40,995 bases of DNA from Nitrincola sp. A-D6 (lineage in GTDB: Bacteria; Pseudomonadota; Gammaproteobacteria; Pseudomonadales; Balneatricaceae), in NCBI RefSeq assembly GCF_000764495.1, contig NZ_JRLB01000004.1:1-40995 (forward strand), read 5' to 3'. A program made the translations under genes and the position numbers. This document shows, in pieces, positions 1 through 9,292 of this stretch. The notes beneath the pieces were generated by a model. That model ran no database searches. It saw nothing but the letters and a program-made list of their open reading frames with translations, and was not told the DNA's origin. The first letter of the stretch is position 1. Every line of letters starts with the position of its first letter.

Positions 1-254
1 TCGCAGGGCAGTCGGTGATTATTGGTTTACACGAAGGGGCCATACTTAAATCATCAGTGTTATTGTACCTGATGCCTTTGCTGATGCTTATTGGTGCAGC
101 TTTACTTGCTTCCTGGTTATTTGACAAAGAGCTGGTGGTGATTCTTGCAGCTATTGTCGGGCTGTTTAGTGGCTTTTGGCTGGCACGGATCATTTCGGCA
201 AAATTACTGTCGAACCCAAGCTATTACCCGATTTTATTGAGAGTGAATGTATAA
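1..254 (+). CDS. rseC: SoxR-reducing / sigma-E regulatory protein RseC, C-terminal part
   Basis: The reading frame is already open at the window edge (first full codon at base 3), so the N-terminus and the family's cysteine-rich region lie outside. What remains begins with GQSVIIGLHEGAILKSS and then shows two strongly hydrophobic stretches separated by a short charged loop (LFDKE), the double membrane span of RseC. Family knowledge: RseC is an inner-membrane protein that modulates RseA/RseB control of sigma-E. The gene sits 21 bases upstream of a DegP/MucD protease, the usual rpoE-rseA-rseB-rseC-mucD order, which supports the call although only about a third of the protein is seen. Confidence 0.85.
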   Translation, partial: AGQSVIIGLHEGAILKSSVLLYLMPLLMLIGAALLASWLFDKELVVILAAIVGLFSGFWLARIISAKLLSNPSYYPILLRVNV

Positions 255-275
255 TTGCTGATTAAAGGTCTCGCT

Positions 276-1703
276 ATGAAAAAAGCACAGTCAATATTCC
301 TGCTTCTGTTGGTCTTGTGGTTGCTGCCAGCGCTGGCTTGGGCGCAACAATTACCTGATTTCAAAACCCTGGTTAGAGAGGCTGCTCCCGCTGTTGTGAA
401 TATCAGTACTGTCCAGAAGGTTCCGGAAGAAAGTCAGGATCCTTTTAGTCAGTTTCGTGGACCGGATGGCGAGGAAATACCTGATATTTTCCGGCATTTT
501 TTCCGCGGTTTTCCTGAGATACCCCAGGCGCCACGTAGAGGGAATCCCGCACCACGATCATTGGGATCAGGTTTTATCATCTCTGATGATGGCTATGTTT
601 TAACTAATCATCATGTTGTTGATGATGCGGATAAAGTGATTGTGCGCTTGAGTGATCGTCGGGAAATAGAAGCTGAAGTCATTGGATCCGATGCGCGCTC
701 GGATGTTGCTTTGCTGAAGATTGAAGCCAGTGATCTGCCTTATGTAAAAATAGGTGAATCTTCAGCGGTAGAGGTTGGAGAGTGGGTGTTGGCTATTGGC
801 TCACCCTTTGGTTTTGACCATAGTGTAACTGCCGGTATTGTGAGTGCAACAGAGCGTTCACTTGCCAATGATACCTATGTGCCTTTTATCCAGACCGATG
901 TGGCGATTAATCCCGGCAATTCAGGTGGTCCCTTGTTCAACCTGAATGGCGAGGTGATCGGTATTAATTCTCAGATTTATACCCGCTCCGGCGGCTTTAT
1001 GGGGCTATCTTTCGCCATTCCTATGGATGTCGCCATGGAAGTTGCGGATCAGCTGCGTGATACTGGCAGCGTCACTCGTGGTTGGCTTGGTGTTGTTATT
1101 CAAGAGGTAAGCCGTGATTTGGCTGAATCTTTTGGTTTGGATAAACCTGCAGGCGCACTGGTTGTGAATGTGATGTCTGACAGTCCAGCCCAGGCGGCGG
1201 GTCTGAAAGAGGGAGATGTCATAGTGCAGTTCAATGGTAATGATATCGCCCTATCATCCGATCTGCCACATCAGGTGGGACGCATAAAGCCGGGTGAAAA
1301 AGTGCGTGTTGAGGTGGTGCGTGATGGACGGCGTGAGAGGGTTATCGCAACGATCGGATCATTACCTGACGATGACCAGCTGGCTGGGCGTGGTCGGGGA
1401 GAGTCAGGTACACCACCGGCTTCTGATACCTCACTGGGGTTGGTGGTTTCAGCGCTTACTCAGGAGCAGCGTTCAAATTGGAATCTGAATGCCGGGGTTG
1501 TAGTTACGCAGGTCAATGAGGGGCCAGGTGCAGCGGCTGGGTTGATCAGTGGTGATGTGATTACCATGCTAAATGGAGAAAATATTGAGACACCTGATCA
1601 ATTTTCTCGAGTTGTAGCCGAATTGCCACAAGACCGGGCTGTACCCATGCGTATTGTTCGCCGAGGCAGTGCGATGTTTATACCTTTGCGACTGACGCCC
1701 TGA
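276..1703 (+). CDS. mucD: Periplasmic serine protease/chaperone, DegP/MucD family
   Basis: Do-family periplasmic protease that degrades misfolded envelope proteins. I place the start at ATG 276 because it opens a typical signal peptide (MKKAQSIFLLLLVLWLL, cleavage after ALAWA); the TTG at 255 is in frame but would put extra residues ahead of it. The trypsin-like domain has its triad at about His113 (TNHHVV), Asp143 (ARSDVALL) and Ser216 (GNSGGP). Two PDZ domains follow, around residues 265-360 and 385-475. At 475 residues it has full family length. Its place behind rseC matches mucD of pseudomonads, where it belongs to the sigma-E/AlgU envelope-stress unit. A DegQ/DegP label would be equally acceptable. 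Confidence 0.95.
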   Translation: MKKAQSIFLLLLVLWLLPALAWAQQLPDFKTLVREAAPAVVNISTVQKVPEESQDPFSQFRGPDGEEIPDIFRHFFRGFPEIPQAPRRGNPAPRSLGSGFIISDDGYVLTNHHVVDDADKVIVRLSDRREIEAEVIGSDARSDVALLKIEASDLPYVKIGESSAVEVGEWVLAIGSPFGFDHSVTAGIVSATERSLANDTYVPFIQTDVAINPGNSGGPLFNLNGEVIGINSQIYTRSGGFMGLSFAIPMDVAMEVADQLRDTGSVTRGWLGVVIQEVSRDLAESFGLDKPAGALVVNVMSDSPAQAAGLKEGDVIVQFNGNDIALSSDLPHQVGRIKPGEKVRVEVVRDGRRERVIATIGSLPDDDQLAGRGRGESGTPPASDTSLGLVVSALTQEQRSNWNLNAGVVVTQVNEGPGAAAGLISGDVITMLNGENIETPDQFSRVVAELPQDRAVPMRIVRRGSAMFIPLRLTP

Positions 1704-1863
1704 GTAGCACCTGTATTGTAATTGCTAAATCCGCTAGTTGTTCAGCTTGGATGGCTAGTGGATTGTGTTTGTGTAGATGGCTGAAATCACTGGAATAGGG
1801 TAAACTACGGCCCCTGTCCGGGCACTTCTGCCCCTTCCGGAAACTGATTTGAGACACTGACAC

Positions 1864-3662
1864 GTGAGTAATCTGGACCATATCCGCAACTTCTCCATCA
1901 TCGCCCATATTGACCATGGGAAATCCACCCTGGCTGATCGCTTTATCCAGGTCTGCGGTGGCCTTGCCGAGCGTGAAATGGCTGAGCAAGTGCTGGACTC
2001 TATGGATATTGAGCGTGAGCGCGGTATCACCATCAAGGCGCAAAGTGTCACGCTAAATTACACTGCTAAGGATGGTAAAACCTACCAACTGAATTTTATT
2101 GATACCCCCGGACATGTTGACTTTTCTTATGAGGTCTCCCGTTCACTGGCCGCTTGTGAAGGGGCATTGCTGGTAGTCGATGCAGCTCAGGGTGTTGAAG
2201 CCCAGTCAGTGGCTAACTGTTACACGGCCATAGAGCAGGGGCTAGAAGTAGTGCCTGTGCTGAATAAAATGGATCTTCCTCAGGCAGAACCGGAACGGGT
2301 TAAGCAGGAAATTGAGGAAGTGATTGGTATTGATGCAACCCATGCTGTTGCGTGCTCTGCCAAAAGTGGCATGGGGGTAGATGAAGTGCTGGAAGAGCTG
2401 GTACGTTTGGTGCCTCCACCTGTAGGTAATCTGGATGGACCTCTGCAGGCACTGATCATCGACTCCTGGTTTGATAACTACTTGGGTGTGGTCTCCTTGG
2501 TAAGGGTCAAACATGGCCAGTTGCGCAAAAAAGATAAAATTCTGGTGAAGTCGACCGGTCAGGTGCATAGCGTTGATAGTGTCGGTGTTTTCACACCTAA
2601 GCGTTTGGTAACCGATTCACTTAAAGCCGGTGAGGTGGGTTTCATTGTCGCTGGCATTAAAGATATCCACGGGGCACCGGTTGGCGATACGCTGACATTG
2701 TCAAAAACCCCTGATGTGGATAGCCTGCCTGGATTCAAGAAGGTGCAGCCGCAAGTCTATGCTGGCCTCTTTCCAACCAGTGCTGATGATTATGAAGACT
2801 TTCGTGAGGCCCTTGATAAGCTGACTTTGAACGATGCCTCTCTGTTTTTTGAACCGGAAAGTTCCGATGCGCTGGGTTTCGGTTTTCGTTGCGGCTTCCT
2901 CGGCATGCTGCATATGGAAATTATTCAGGAGCGCCTGGAGCGGGAGTATGATCTTGATCTGGTCACTACAGCACCGACCGTTGTGTATGAGGTTGAGCTG
3001 AATAATGGTGAAGTGATTTATATCGACAGCCCATCAAAAATGCCTGATCCTGCAGCTATGAAAGAGATGCGTGAGCCCATAGTACAGGCCAGCATTTTAG
3101 TGCCGCAAGATTATCTGGGCAGGTGATCGGACTGTGTGTGGAAAAACGTGGTGTGCAGAAAAATATGTTATTTGTTGGTAATCAGGTGCAGCTGCATTAT
3201 GAATTGCCGATGGCTGAAGTAGTACTGGATTTCTTTGATCGTTTGAAATCAGTTAGCCGTGGATATGCCTCATTAGAGTACAATTTCATACGTTTCGATT
3301 CAGCCAAGCTTTGTCGTCTGGATATTTTGATCAATGGTGAAAAGGTTGATGCACTGGCCGTTATATTGCATAAAGATAATGCTTTATATAAAGGCCGTGT
3401 ATTGTGCGAAAAGATGAAAGAGTTGATTCCCCGGCAGATGTTTGATGTTGCTATACAGGCGGCTATTGGTGGTAAGGTTATTTCCCGTACCACGGTCAAA
3501 GCCTTGCGTAAAAACGTACTGGCCAAATGTTATGGCGGTGACGTCAGTCGTAAAAAGAAACTGCTGGCGAAGCAAAAGGAAGGTAAAAAGCGCATGAAGC
3601 AGGTCGGACGGGTCGAGATTCCCCAAGATGCATTTCTTGCTGTACTTAAAGTAGATAGCTGA
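1864..3662 (+). CDS. lepA: Elongation factor 4 (LepA), frame broken near 3118-3123
   Basis: Ribosome-associated translational GTPase. It starts at GTG 1864 with the family's opening ([18 protein letters not shown] contains the P-loop), followed by switch I (ERGITIKAQ), the G3 motif DTPGHVDF and the G4 motif NKMDLP. The frame stops at 3124-3126 just after QDYLG, while the next frame continues without a gap as [12 protein letters not shown] through the C-terminal LepA domain to 3662. Restoring one base near 3120 gives a 599-residue protein, the normal length, so a sequencing deletion is more likely than a pseudogene. lepB begins 7 bases downstream, as usual. The 160-base gap before the gene shows no convincing promoter. 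Confidence 0.93.
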
Positions 3663-3669
3663 GGTTTAC

Positions 3670-4482
3670 ATGGATTTTGATTTTTCGCTGGTATTGGTTA
3701 GCTTAACAGCGCTTTCGGGTATTCTATGGCTGATTGATGCACTGTTCTTTGCACCGCATCGCAAAGCGCGTCTTGCAACGGCTGAAGCTGCTCAAAGTCA
3801 GCCCTTGCCTGAAACTACCCGGGCTAAAATGTTGCAGCAACCAGGTTGGGCAGACTTGGGTAAGTCGATGTTTCCGGTATTGGCTGTGGTGTTGGTGTTG
3901 CGCTCTTTTCTGTTTGAGCCTTTTCAGATCCCCTCTGGCTCCATGTTGCCCACGCTTCAAATTGGCGATTTCATTCTGGTAAACAAATTTCACTACGGAC
4001 TGCGCTTGCCAGTCACTCATACTAAGCTGGTTTCCATTAATGAACCACAGCCGGGTGAAGTAGTGGTTTTCCGCTACCCCAATAACCCATCTATCAACTA
4101 TATTAAAAGGGTGATAGGGGTTCCTGGAGATGTGATTAGCTATGAGAATAAAACCTTCTATATTAATGGTGAGGAAGTCGAAGCTGATCTACTTGCCAGA
4201 TTGCCCCCGGTTAATCCTGAAATACTGCTATTCAATGAAACATTGGGAGAACATAGCTACACAACCTATCAGGATGTGGGGCGACCCTCGATGACAGGGC
4301 AGTGGGTGGTACCGGAAGGATATTACTTTACCAGCGGTGATAATCGTGACAACAGTAATGACAGCCGTTACTGGGGATTTGTACCGGAAAACTTGTTGGT
4401 AGGTAAAGCGGTGGTCGTCTGGATGCACTGGGATAACTTCTTCAGCTTACCCGATCTCAGTGTGATGCGTAAAATCAGATAG
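3670..4482 (+). CDS. lepB: Signal peptidase I
   Basis: Membrane-anchored endopeptidase that removes signal peptides from exported proteins. Two hydrophobic segments lie at residues 5-27 and 66-83. The catalytic serine is Ser91 in IPSGSMLPTL and the general-base lysine is Lys146 in NYIKRVIGVPGD. The conserved C-terminal box SGDNRDNSNDSRYWGFVP occupies 222-239. Length (270) is typical. The gene follows lepA by 7 bases and precedes the DUF4845 gene by 10, with no terminator seen, so it appears to be transcribed in the lepA-lepB-rnc-era operon. Confidence 0.96.
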   Translation: MDFDFSLVLVSLTALSGILWLIDALFFAPHRKARLATAEAAQSQPLPETTRAKMLQQPGWADLGKSMFPVLAVVLVLRSFLFEPFQIPSGSMLPTLQIGDFILVNKFHYGLRLPVTHTKLVSINEPQPGEVVVFRYPNNPSINYIKRVIGVPGDVISYENKTFYINGEEVEADLLARLPPVNPEILLFNETLGEHSYTTYQDVGRPSMTGQWVVPEGYYFTSGDNRDNSNDSRYWGFVPENLLVGKAVVVWMHWDNFFSLPDLSVMRKIR

Positions 4483-4492
4483 GAATAGGATA

Positions 4493-4873
4493 ATGGAACT
4501 TCATACTAGCAATAGACAAAATGGTGCATCTTTTTTTGGTGTTCTGAGTGTGCTGATCGTCCTCGGGGTGATTTTTGCTGTTGGGTTTAAGCTATTTTCG
4601 CCTTACTGGGAGTATCGAACCATTTCCTCAGTGGTGAAGGCGACCAGTGAAGATCGTGAAGAGCTGGCAAGGCCGATTACACAGATACGTTCCAACCTTA
4701 ATCGTCGCTTTCATATTAACCAAGTGTCTTTGCCGAGTCAGGATGCGTTAACAATTACTGAGGATGCTGGCATGATCTTTTTTAACCTGGACTATGAGGT
4801 CAGGGTGCCCATGTTCGGTAATGTGGATGCGGTTGTAATGTTCCAGGATAACTACGAAGCCAGAAAGCCTTGA
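4493..4873 (+). CDS. DUF4845 family membrane-anchored protein
   Basis: A 126-residue protein with one N-terminal membrane segment (about residues 11-33, [20 protein letters not shown]) followed by a soluble portion predicted to lie outside the cytoplasm. Family knowledge: DUF4845 proteins are regularly encoded between lepB and rnc in gammaproteobacteria and have no established function. A good ribosome-binding site (AGGA) stands ahead of ATG 4493. The stop overlaps the TTG start of rnc, suggesting translational coupling. The location between signal peptidase and RNase III supports the family call but does not reveal a role. Confidence 0.85.
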   Translation: MELHTSNRQNGASFFGVLSVLIVLGVIFAVGFKLFSPYWEYRTISSVVKATSEDREELARPITQIRSNLNRRFHINQVSLPSQDALTITEDAGMIFFNLDYEVRVPMFGNVDAVVMFQDNYEARKP

Positions 4874-5559
4874 AAAAACCTGTAGAAGAGCTGGCCCGGC
4901 GTTTAGGGCATCAGTTTACCGATGAGTCTTTGTTTGAATTGGCGCTTACTCACCGTAGTTGTGGTAAGCGCAATAACGAACGCTTGGAGTTTCTTGGCGA
5001 TTCTGTGCTGAATTTTGTGGTTGCAGCTGATCTTTATCAGCGCTTTCCTGGTGCTCGTGAAGGGCAGTTAAGCCGTCTGCGAGCTATGATGGTTAAGGGG
5101 GAGACACTCGCTGAAATCGCCCGTGAGCTCGGTTTAGGTGATTACCTGCGCCTGGGATCCGGTGAGCTTAAAAGTGGTGGTTTTCGACGTGACTCCATTC
5201 TGGCCGATGCCGTGGAGGCTATTATTGGCGCTATCTATCGTGATGCGGGCCTTGCAACCGCTGAATCTTATGTGCTCAAGTGGTATGAAAAACGTCTGGA
5301 TGAGCTGGATCTGGATGGTTCAATTAAGGATTCCAAAACGCGCTTGCAAGAATTTTTGCAATCACGTCGTTTGGATCTGCCCGACTACGAACTGGTCAGT
5401 GTCGAAGGTGAAGCGCATGCACAAACCTTTAATATACATTGTCATACCAGCTTGTTAAGTAACCCGACTGAAGGTCAAGGCAATAGCCGTCGTCAGGCGG
5501 AACAGAATGCTGCTAAAGCCGCCTTGATGCAGTTAAAACAGGAGAATCGCCGTGACTGA
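4870..5559 (+). CDS. rnc: Ribonuclease III
   Basis: Double-strand-specific endoribonuclease that matures rRNA and processes structured mRNAs. The signature [12 protein letters not shown] (residues 36-47) carries the acidic metal ligands Glu37, Glu40 and Asp44; the second acidic pair is Asp113/Glu116 in DAVEAI. A dsRNA-binding domain fills roughly residues 150-226. The only start that keeps the full N-terminus is TTG 4870, overlapping the DUF4845 stop by four bases; a rare start plus coupling would hold expression low. The gene overlaps era by 8 bases. Length 229 is normal. Confidence 0.95.
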   Translation: MKKPVEELARRLGHQFTDESLFELALTHRSCGKRNNERLEFLGDSVLNFVVAADLYQRFPGAREGQLSRLRAMMVKGETLAEIARELGLGDYLRLGSGELKSGGFRRDSILADAVEAIIGAIYRDAGLATAESYVLKWYEKRLDELDLDGSIKDSKTRLQEFLQSRRLDLPDYELVSVEGEAHAQTFNIHCHTSLLSNPTEGQGNSRRQAEQNAAKAALMQLKQENRRD

Positions 5560-6451
5560 AGTAACGCGTTGCGGCTTTGTCGCTATTGTGGGTCGTCCCA
5601 ATGTGGGCAAGTCGACCTTGCTGAATAAAATCCTTGGGCAGAAACTGAGCATTACCTCACGCAAGCCGCAGACAACCCGTCATCAGATTCTTGGTATTAA
5701 AACTGAAGGTGCGGATCAGGTGGTCTATGTTGATACGCCAGGACTGCATAATGATGAAAAGGGCAAAGCGTTGAACCGTTTTATGAATAAAACGGCTTCT
5801 GACGCTTTACGCTATGTTGATCTGGTCGTGTTTCTGGTAGACCGGACCCGCTGGACAGAAGAGGATGATATCGTACTGGAGAAGCTCCGTTACGTAACTT
5901 GTCCGGTTATACTGGCGGTGAATAAAATCGATCAGTTAAAAGAGAAACATGAACTTCTGCCGCAGATTGACGTGCTTGCCAATAAGCGTGAGTTCACGGC
6001 GATCATGCCACTGTCTGCCAAACAAGGGCATAATGTGGTTGAGTTGGAACAGTTAGTCAGTCGTTATTTGCCTGAAGGACCCCATCACTATCCGGAGGAT
6101 CAGATTACCGATCGCAGTTCCCGCTTTGTTGTGGCTGAGATAGTGCGTGAAAAACTGATGCGCAACCTGGGTGATGAAGTTCCTTATGGTATTACGGTCG
6201 AGATCGAAGCCTTTGAGCATGATGGCTCGTTGTTGACCATCAGTGCGCTTATCCTGGTCGAGCGGGAAGGTCAGAAACGTATCGTGATTGGTGATAAAGG
6301 CGCCGTATTGAAGAATATCGGCCGTGATGCTCGTCTCAACATTGAAACTATGTTTGAGTGTAAAGTGATGCTGAATCTCTGGGTTAAGGTGCGCCGTGGC
6401 TGGTCCGATGATGAACGTGCACTACACAGTCTGGGATACAGGCACGAGTAA
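5552..6451 (+). CDS. era: GTPase Era
   Basis: Essential GTPase that binds the 3' end of 16S rRNA during small-subunit assembly. G1 is GRPNVGKS (residues 14-21), G3 is DTPGLH and G4 is NKID. The C-terminal KH RNA-binding domain occupies about 200-290 and includes [11 protein letters not shown]. At 299 residues it is standard length. It overlaps rnc by 8 bases and its stop shares one base with the recO start, so rnc-era-recO are tightly coupled. Nothing unusual is visible. Confidence 0.97.
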   Translation: MTEVTRCGFVAIVGRPNVGKSTLLNKILGQKLSITSRKPQTTRHQILGIKTEGADQVVYVDTPGLHNDEKGKALNRFMNKTASDALRYVDLVVFLVDRTRWTEEDDIVLEKLRYVTCPVILAVNKIDQLKEKHELLPQIDVLANKREFTAIMPLSAKQGHNVVELEQLVSRYLPEGPHHYPEDQITDRSSRFVVAEIVREKLMRNLGDEVPYGITVEIEAFEHDGSLLTISALILVEREGQKRIVIGDKGAVLKNIGRDARLNIETMFECKVMLNLWVKVRRGWSDDERALHSLGYRHE

Positions 6452-7140
6452 TGTCTCAGCATGCTGAACAGGCTGCAGCCTTTGTTCTGCATTCTCGCCC
6501 TTATCGGGAGACCAGCCTGCTGGTTGACCTGTTTACTCTGGAGCATGGTCGGATCAGTGTGGTCGCTCGTGGGGCACGTCGTTCTGGATCAGCGCGACGT
6601 TTTACACTGCAACCCTTTCAGGCACTGCATGTTAGTTGGGCGGGTCGACATGAGCTCAAAAATCTGAGTCAGGCTGAAGTGCCTCAAGTCATGGCGCCGC
6701 TGGTTGGCAAAGCACTGCTTTGCGGGCTTTATGCCAACGAGTTGCTGCAGCGCCTGTTGCAGCCGGCTGATCCACACCCACGTCTGTATCTTTATTACAC
6801 CTATCTCATTCAGGAGTTACAGCAGTCGGCTGATCTGGAAGGCGCTCTGCGAACGTTTGAGCGGCAATTGCTGGAAAATTTGGGTTATGGCATAGGGTTC
6901 AGCCACTGCCATCCCGGTTGTTATTATCAGTATGATACCCAGCAAGGCATGATTGAAGTTACGGCCGATAGGGGCTGTTATACTGGCACTGATTTATTGG
7001 CGATTGCTGAAGATCGTTATGAAACGGTGGATGTCAGGCGTGCAGCCAAACGGTTGATGCGCGAAGCCTTGGCTCCTTTGTTGGGCGTGAAGCCTTTAAA
7101 AAGTCGTGAATTGTTTATAAAAACCAGGAGAACGGCATGA
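6451..7140 (+). CDS. recO: DNA repair protein RecO
   Basis: Recombination mediator that anneals ssDNA and, with RecR, loads RecA onto SSB-coated DNA. The N-terminal OB-fold begins with [21 protein letters not shown] and carries the family phrase RGARRSGS. The helical C-terminal part contains [10 protein letters not shown] and ends near LKSRELF. At 229 residues it matches the family. The ATG overlaps the era stop by one base, and the gene overlaps pdxJ by four bases (ATGA). Confidence 0.95.
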   Translation: MSQHAEQAAAFVLHSRPYRETSLLVDLFTLEHGRISVVARGARRSGSARRFTLQPFQALHVSWAGRHELKNLSQAEVPQVMAPLVGKALLCGLYANELLQRLLQPADPHPRLYLYYTYLIQELQQSADLEGALRTFERQLLENLGYGIGFSHCHPGCYYQYDTQQGMIEVTADRGCYTGTDLLAIAEDRYETVDVRRAAKRLMREALAPLLGVKPLKSRELFIKTRRTA

Positions 7141-7910
7141 ACTACCCCAAGCAGCTGTTGCTGGGTGTCAATATTGACCACATCGCTACCCTGCGCCAGG
7201 CGCGTGGTACACGTTATCCCGACCCCGTGTATGCGGCCATGCTGGCTGAAGCAGCAGGTGCTGACGGTATTACTGTGCATTTGCGTGAGGATCGTCGCCA
7301 TATTCAGGAGCGTGATATCCGTTTGCTAAATGAGATGCTGCAAACCCGGATGAATCTGGAAATGGCACTGACCCCGGAGATGCTGGAATTTGCGCTGGAC
7401 ATTCAACCCGCACATATCTGTCTTGTACCCGAGAAGCGGGAAGAGCTGACGACGGAAGGTGGTCTGGATGTCGTGACACATGAATCTCAGGTTGATCACT
7501 TTTGTAAAACCCTGGGAGCAACTGGGGCAGAAGTGTCCTTATTTATAGACCCGGATAATGCCCAGATTGATGCTGCTATTCGCTGCGCTGCTCCAGCTAT
7601 TGAATTACATACGGGTGCCTATGCAGATGCTGTCACGCCTTTGCGACAGCAGGAAGAGCTGATACGCATTAAAGACGCGGCCAGCTACGCTTTTAGTCAG
7701 GGACTTATCGTAAATGCCGGGCATGGATTGCACTACCACAATGTTGAGGCTGTTGCCGAAATCCCGGAACTTAATGAACTGAATATAGGCCATGCATTAA
7801 TTGCTCATGCGTTATTTGTCGGTGTGACAGATGCGGTTAAAGAGATGAAAGCACTAATGCTGGCGGCACGGCAGCGCGCCGAACTGGCAACGCACTCAGG
7901 CTTAAAATGA
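7137..7910 (+). CDS. pdxJ: Pyridoxine 5'-phosphate synthase
   Basis: Condenses 1-deoxy-D-xylulose 5-phosphate with 3-amino-2-oxopropyl phosphate to give pyridoxine 5'-phosphate, the ring-forming step of DXP-dependent vitamin B6 synthesis. The family start [17 protein letters not shown] is present, followed by [16 protein letters not shown] and the phosphate-binding end [10 protein letters not shown]. Length 257 is a little above the usual 240-250. It overlaps recO and acpS by four bases each, the standard recO-pdxJ-acpS arrangement. A PNPOx-fold gene and a MocR regulator at 25-28 kb could relate to B6 chemistry, but nothing here links them directly. Confidence 0.97.
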   Translation: MNYPKQLLLGVNIDHIATLRQARGTRYPDPVYAAMLAEAAGADGITVHLREDRRHIQERDIRLLNEMLQTRMNLEMALTPEMLEFALDIQPAHICLVPEKREELTTEGGLDVVTHESQVDHFCKTLGATGAEVSLFIDPDNAQIDAAIRCAAPAIELHTGAYADAVTPLRQQEELIRIKDAASYAFSQGLIVNAGHGLHYHNVEAVAEIPELNELNIGHALIAHALFVGVTDAVKEMKALMLAARQRAELATHSGLK

Positions 7911-8281
7911 TTTACGGGCTGGGTGTTGATATTATTCAGATATCACGTATGCAGAAGGCTCTGATTCGCACTCCTGGGCTGGCTAAACGGGTACTGACTG
8001 AGGCTGAATATCAGCTTTTTTTGCAGTCCAGGCACCCAGAGCGTTTTATGGCCAAGCGTTTTGCTGCTAAAGAAGCGGTGGTAAAGGCCCTGGGGACTGG
8101 GATTGGTCAGGGTGTTGGCTGGCAGCAGTTGCAAATCGATAAAAATGCGCTGGGTAAACCGCTGGTTACACTCAATGGCTATGCTCAGACCTTGTCAGAC
8201 GAATTGAACATTCGATATTGGCATTTGTCTTATACCGATGAGAAGGCCTATGTTGTGGCAATGGCTATTGCCGAGAGTTGA
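7907..8281 (+). CDS. acpS: Holo-[acyl-carrier-protein] synthase
   Basis: Transfers 4'-phosphopantetheine from CoA to apo-ACP, activating fatty-acid synthesis. The first motif [11 protein letters not shown] (residues 4-14) contains the metal-binding Asp, and [18 protein letters not shown] contains the catalytic Glu-Ala-Val-Lys region. Length 124 is normal. It is the last gene of the tightly overlapped run from lepB, and a gap of 79 bases separates it from cysM. No obvious terminator hairpin was found in that gap. Confidence 0.96.
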   Translation: MIYGLGVDIIQISRMQKALIRTPGLAKRVLTEAEYQLFLQSRHPERFMAKRFAAKEAVVKALGTGIGQGVGWQQLQIDKNALGKPLVTLNGYAQTLSDELNIRYWHLSYTDEKAYVVAMAIAES

Positions 8282-8360
8282 GTCAAGACCGGCAAGCCGC
8301 TACCATCGCTAGTTTGCAATATATACACAGTGACTCCTTTTTTACTTGCACAGGATTGTA

Positions 8361-9265
8361 ATGATGATATCAACAGGCTATCCCACCATCGCAGACTGTA
8401 TCGGCAATACACCGCTGGTCCGCTTGCAGCGCATTACGGTCCCGAATAACAATACGCTGTTATGTAAGCTGGAAGGTAACAATCCGGCTGGTTCAGTCAA
8501 AGACCGTCCAGCTCTGAGCATGATTGAGTTGGCCGAACGGCGCGGTGAAATTCAACCCGGTGATGTCTTGATTGAAGCAACCTCGGGTAATACCGGTATC
8601 GCTTTGGCTATGGCTGCCGCTATAAAAGGCTATAAATTAAAATTGATCATGCCCGCTAATATGAGTAGTGAGCGCAAGGCGGCTATGAGTGCCTACGGTG
8701 CCGAGTTAATTGAAGTGAGTAAAGAAGAGGGCATGGAAGGGGCTCGAGATCTTGCTTTAAGCATGCAGGCCGAAGGGCTTGGAAAGGTGCTTGATCAGTT
8801 TTCTAATATGGATAATCCTGAAGCGCATTATCAAGGGACCGCTCCTGAGATCTGGCAGCAAACCTGTGGTGAAGTTACACATTTTGTATGTTCCATGGGA
8901 ACTACGGGTACTATTATGGGGGTATCCCGCTTTCTGAAAGAGAAGAATCCCGCTATCCGTATTGCCGGTCTACAGCCCGCAGAAGGTGCGGCTATTCCTG
9001 GTATACGCCGCTGGCCAGAGGCCTATCTGCCGAAAATTTTTGAGAGCGCGCGGTAGATCAAGTATTTGATATAACTCAGGAAGAAGCTGAGGTAATGATG
9101 CGGCGTCTGGCTCGTGAAGAAGGGATCTTTGCGGGCGTCTCCTCCGGTGGCTCAGTTGCTGGCGCATTGAAACTTGCTGAGCAAGTGGAAAATGCCACTA
9201 TTGTGTGTATCATTTGTGACCGTGGAGATCGCTACTTGTCCACGGGTGTTTTTGATCCTCATTAA
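8361..9265 (+). CDS. cysM: Cysteine synthase B, frame broken near 9047-9053
   Basis: PLP-dependent O-acetylserine (or S-sulfocysteine) synthase. The PLP lysine lies in NNPAGSVKDRPA and the phosphate-binding loop is EATSGNTGIALA. The CysM-specific region GIRRWPEAYLPKIF is followed by a stop at 9054-9056, but the adjacent frame carries on with VDQVFDITQEEAE, GVSSGGSVAGAL and ICDRGDRYLSTGVF to a TAA at 9263-9265. One restored base in the GCGCGCGG run gives 301 residues, the family norm. ATG 8361 is chosen because AGGA stands ahead of it. In pseudomonads rlmD usually separates cysM from relA; here relA starts 27 bases downstream. Confidence 0.92.
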
Positions 9266-9292
9266 ACTGTCAGGGAAGGAGTAACCACCCTA

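Noticed and set aside
1294..1488. Overlapping + strand frame inside mucD
   Set aside because: It is an out-of-frame shadow of the protease coding sequence, with no ribosome-binding site or family resemblance.
3100..3180. Programmed ribosomal frameshift in lepA
   Set aside because: No slippery heptamer or downstream structure is evident, lepA is not known to use one, and the same kind of break recurs in thirteen other genes.
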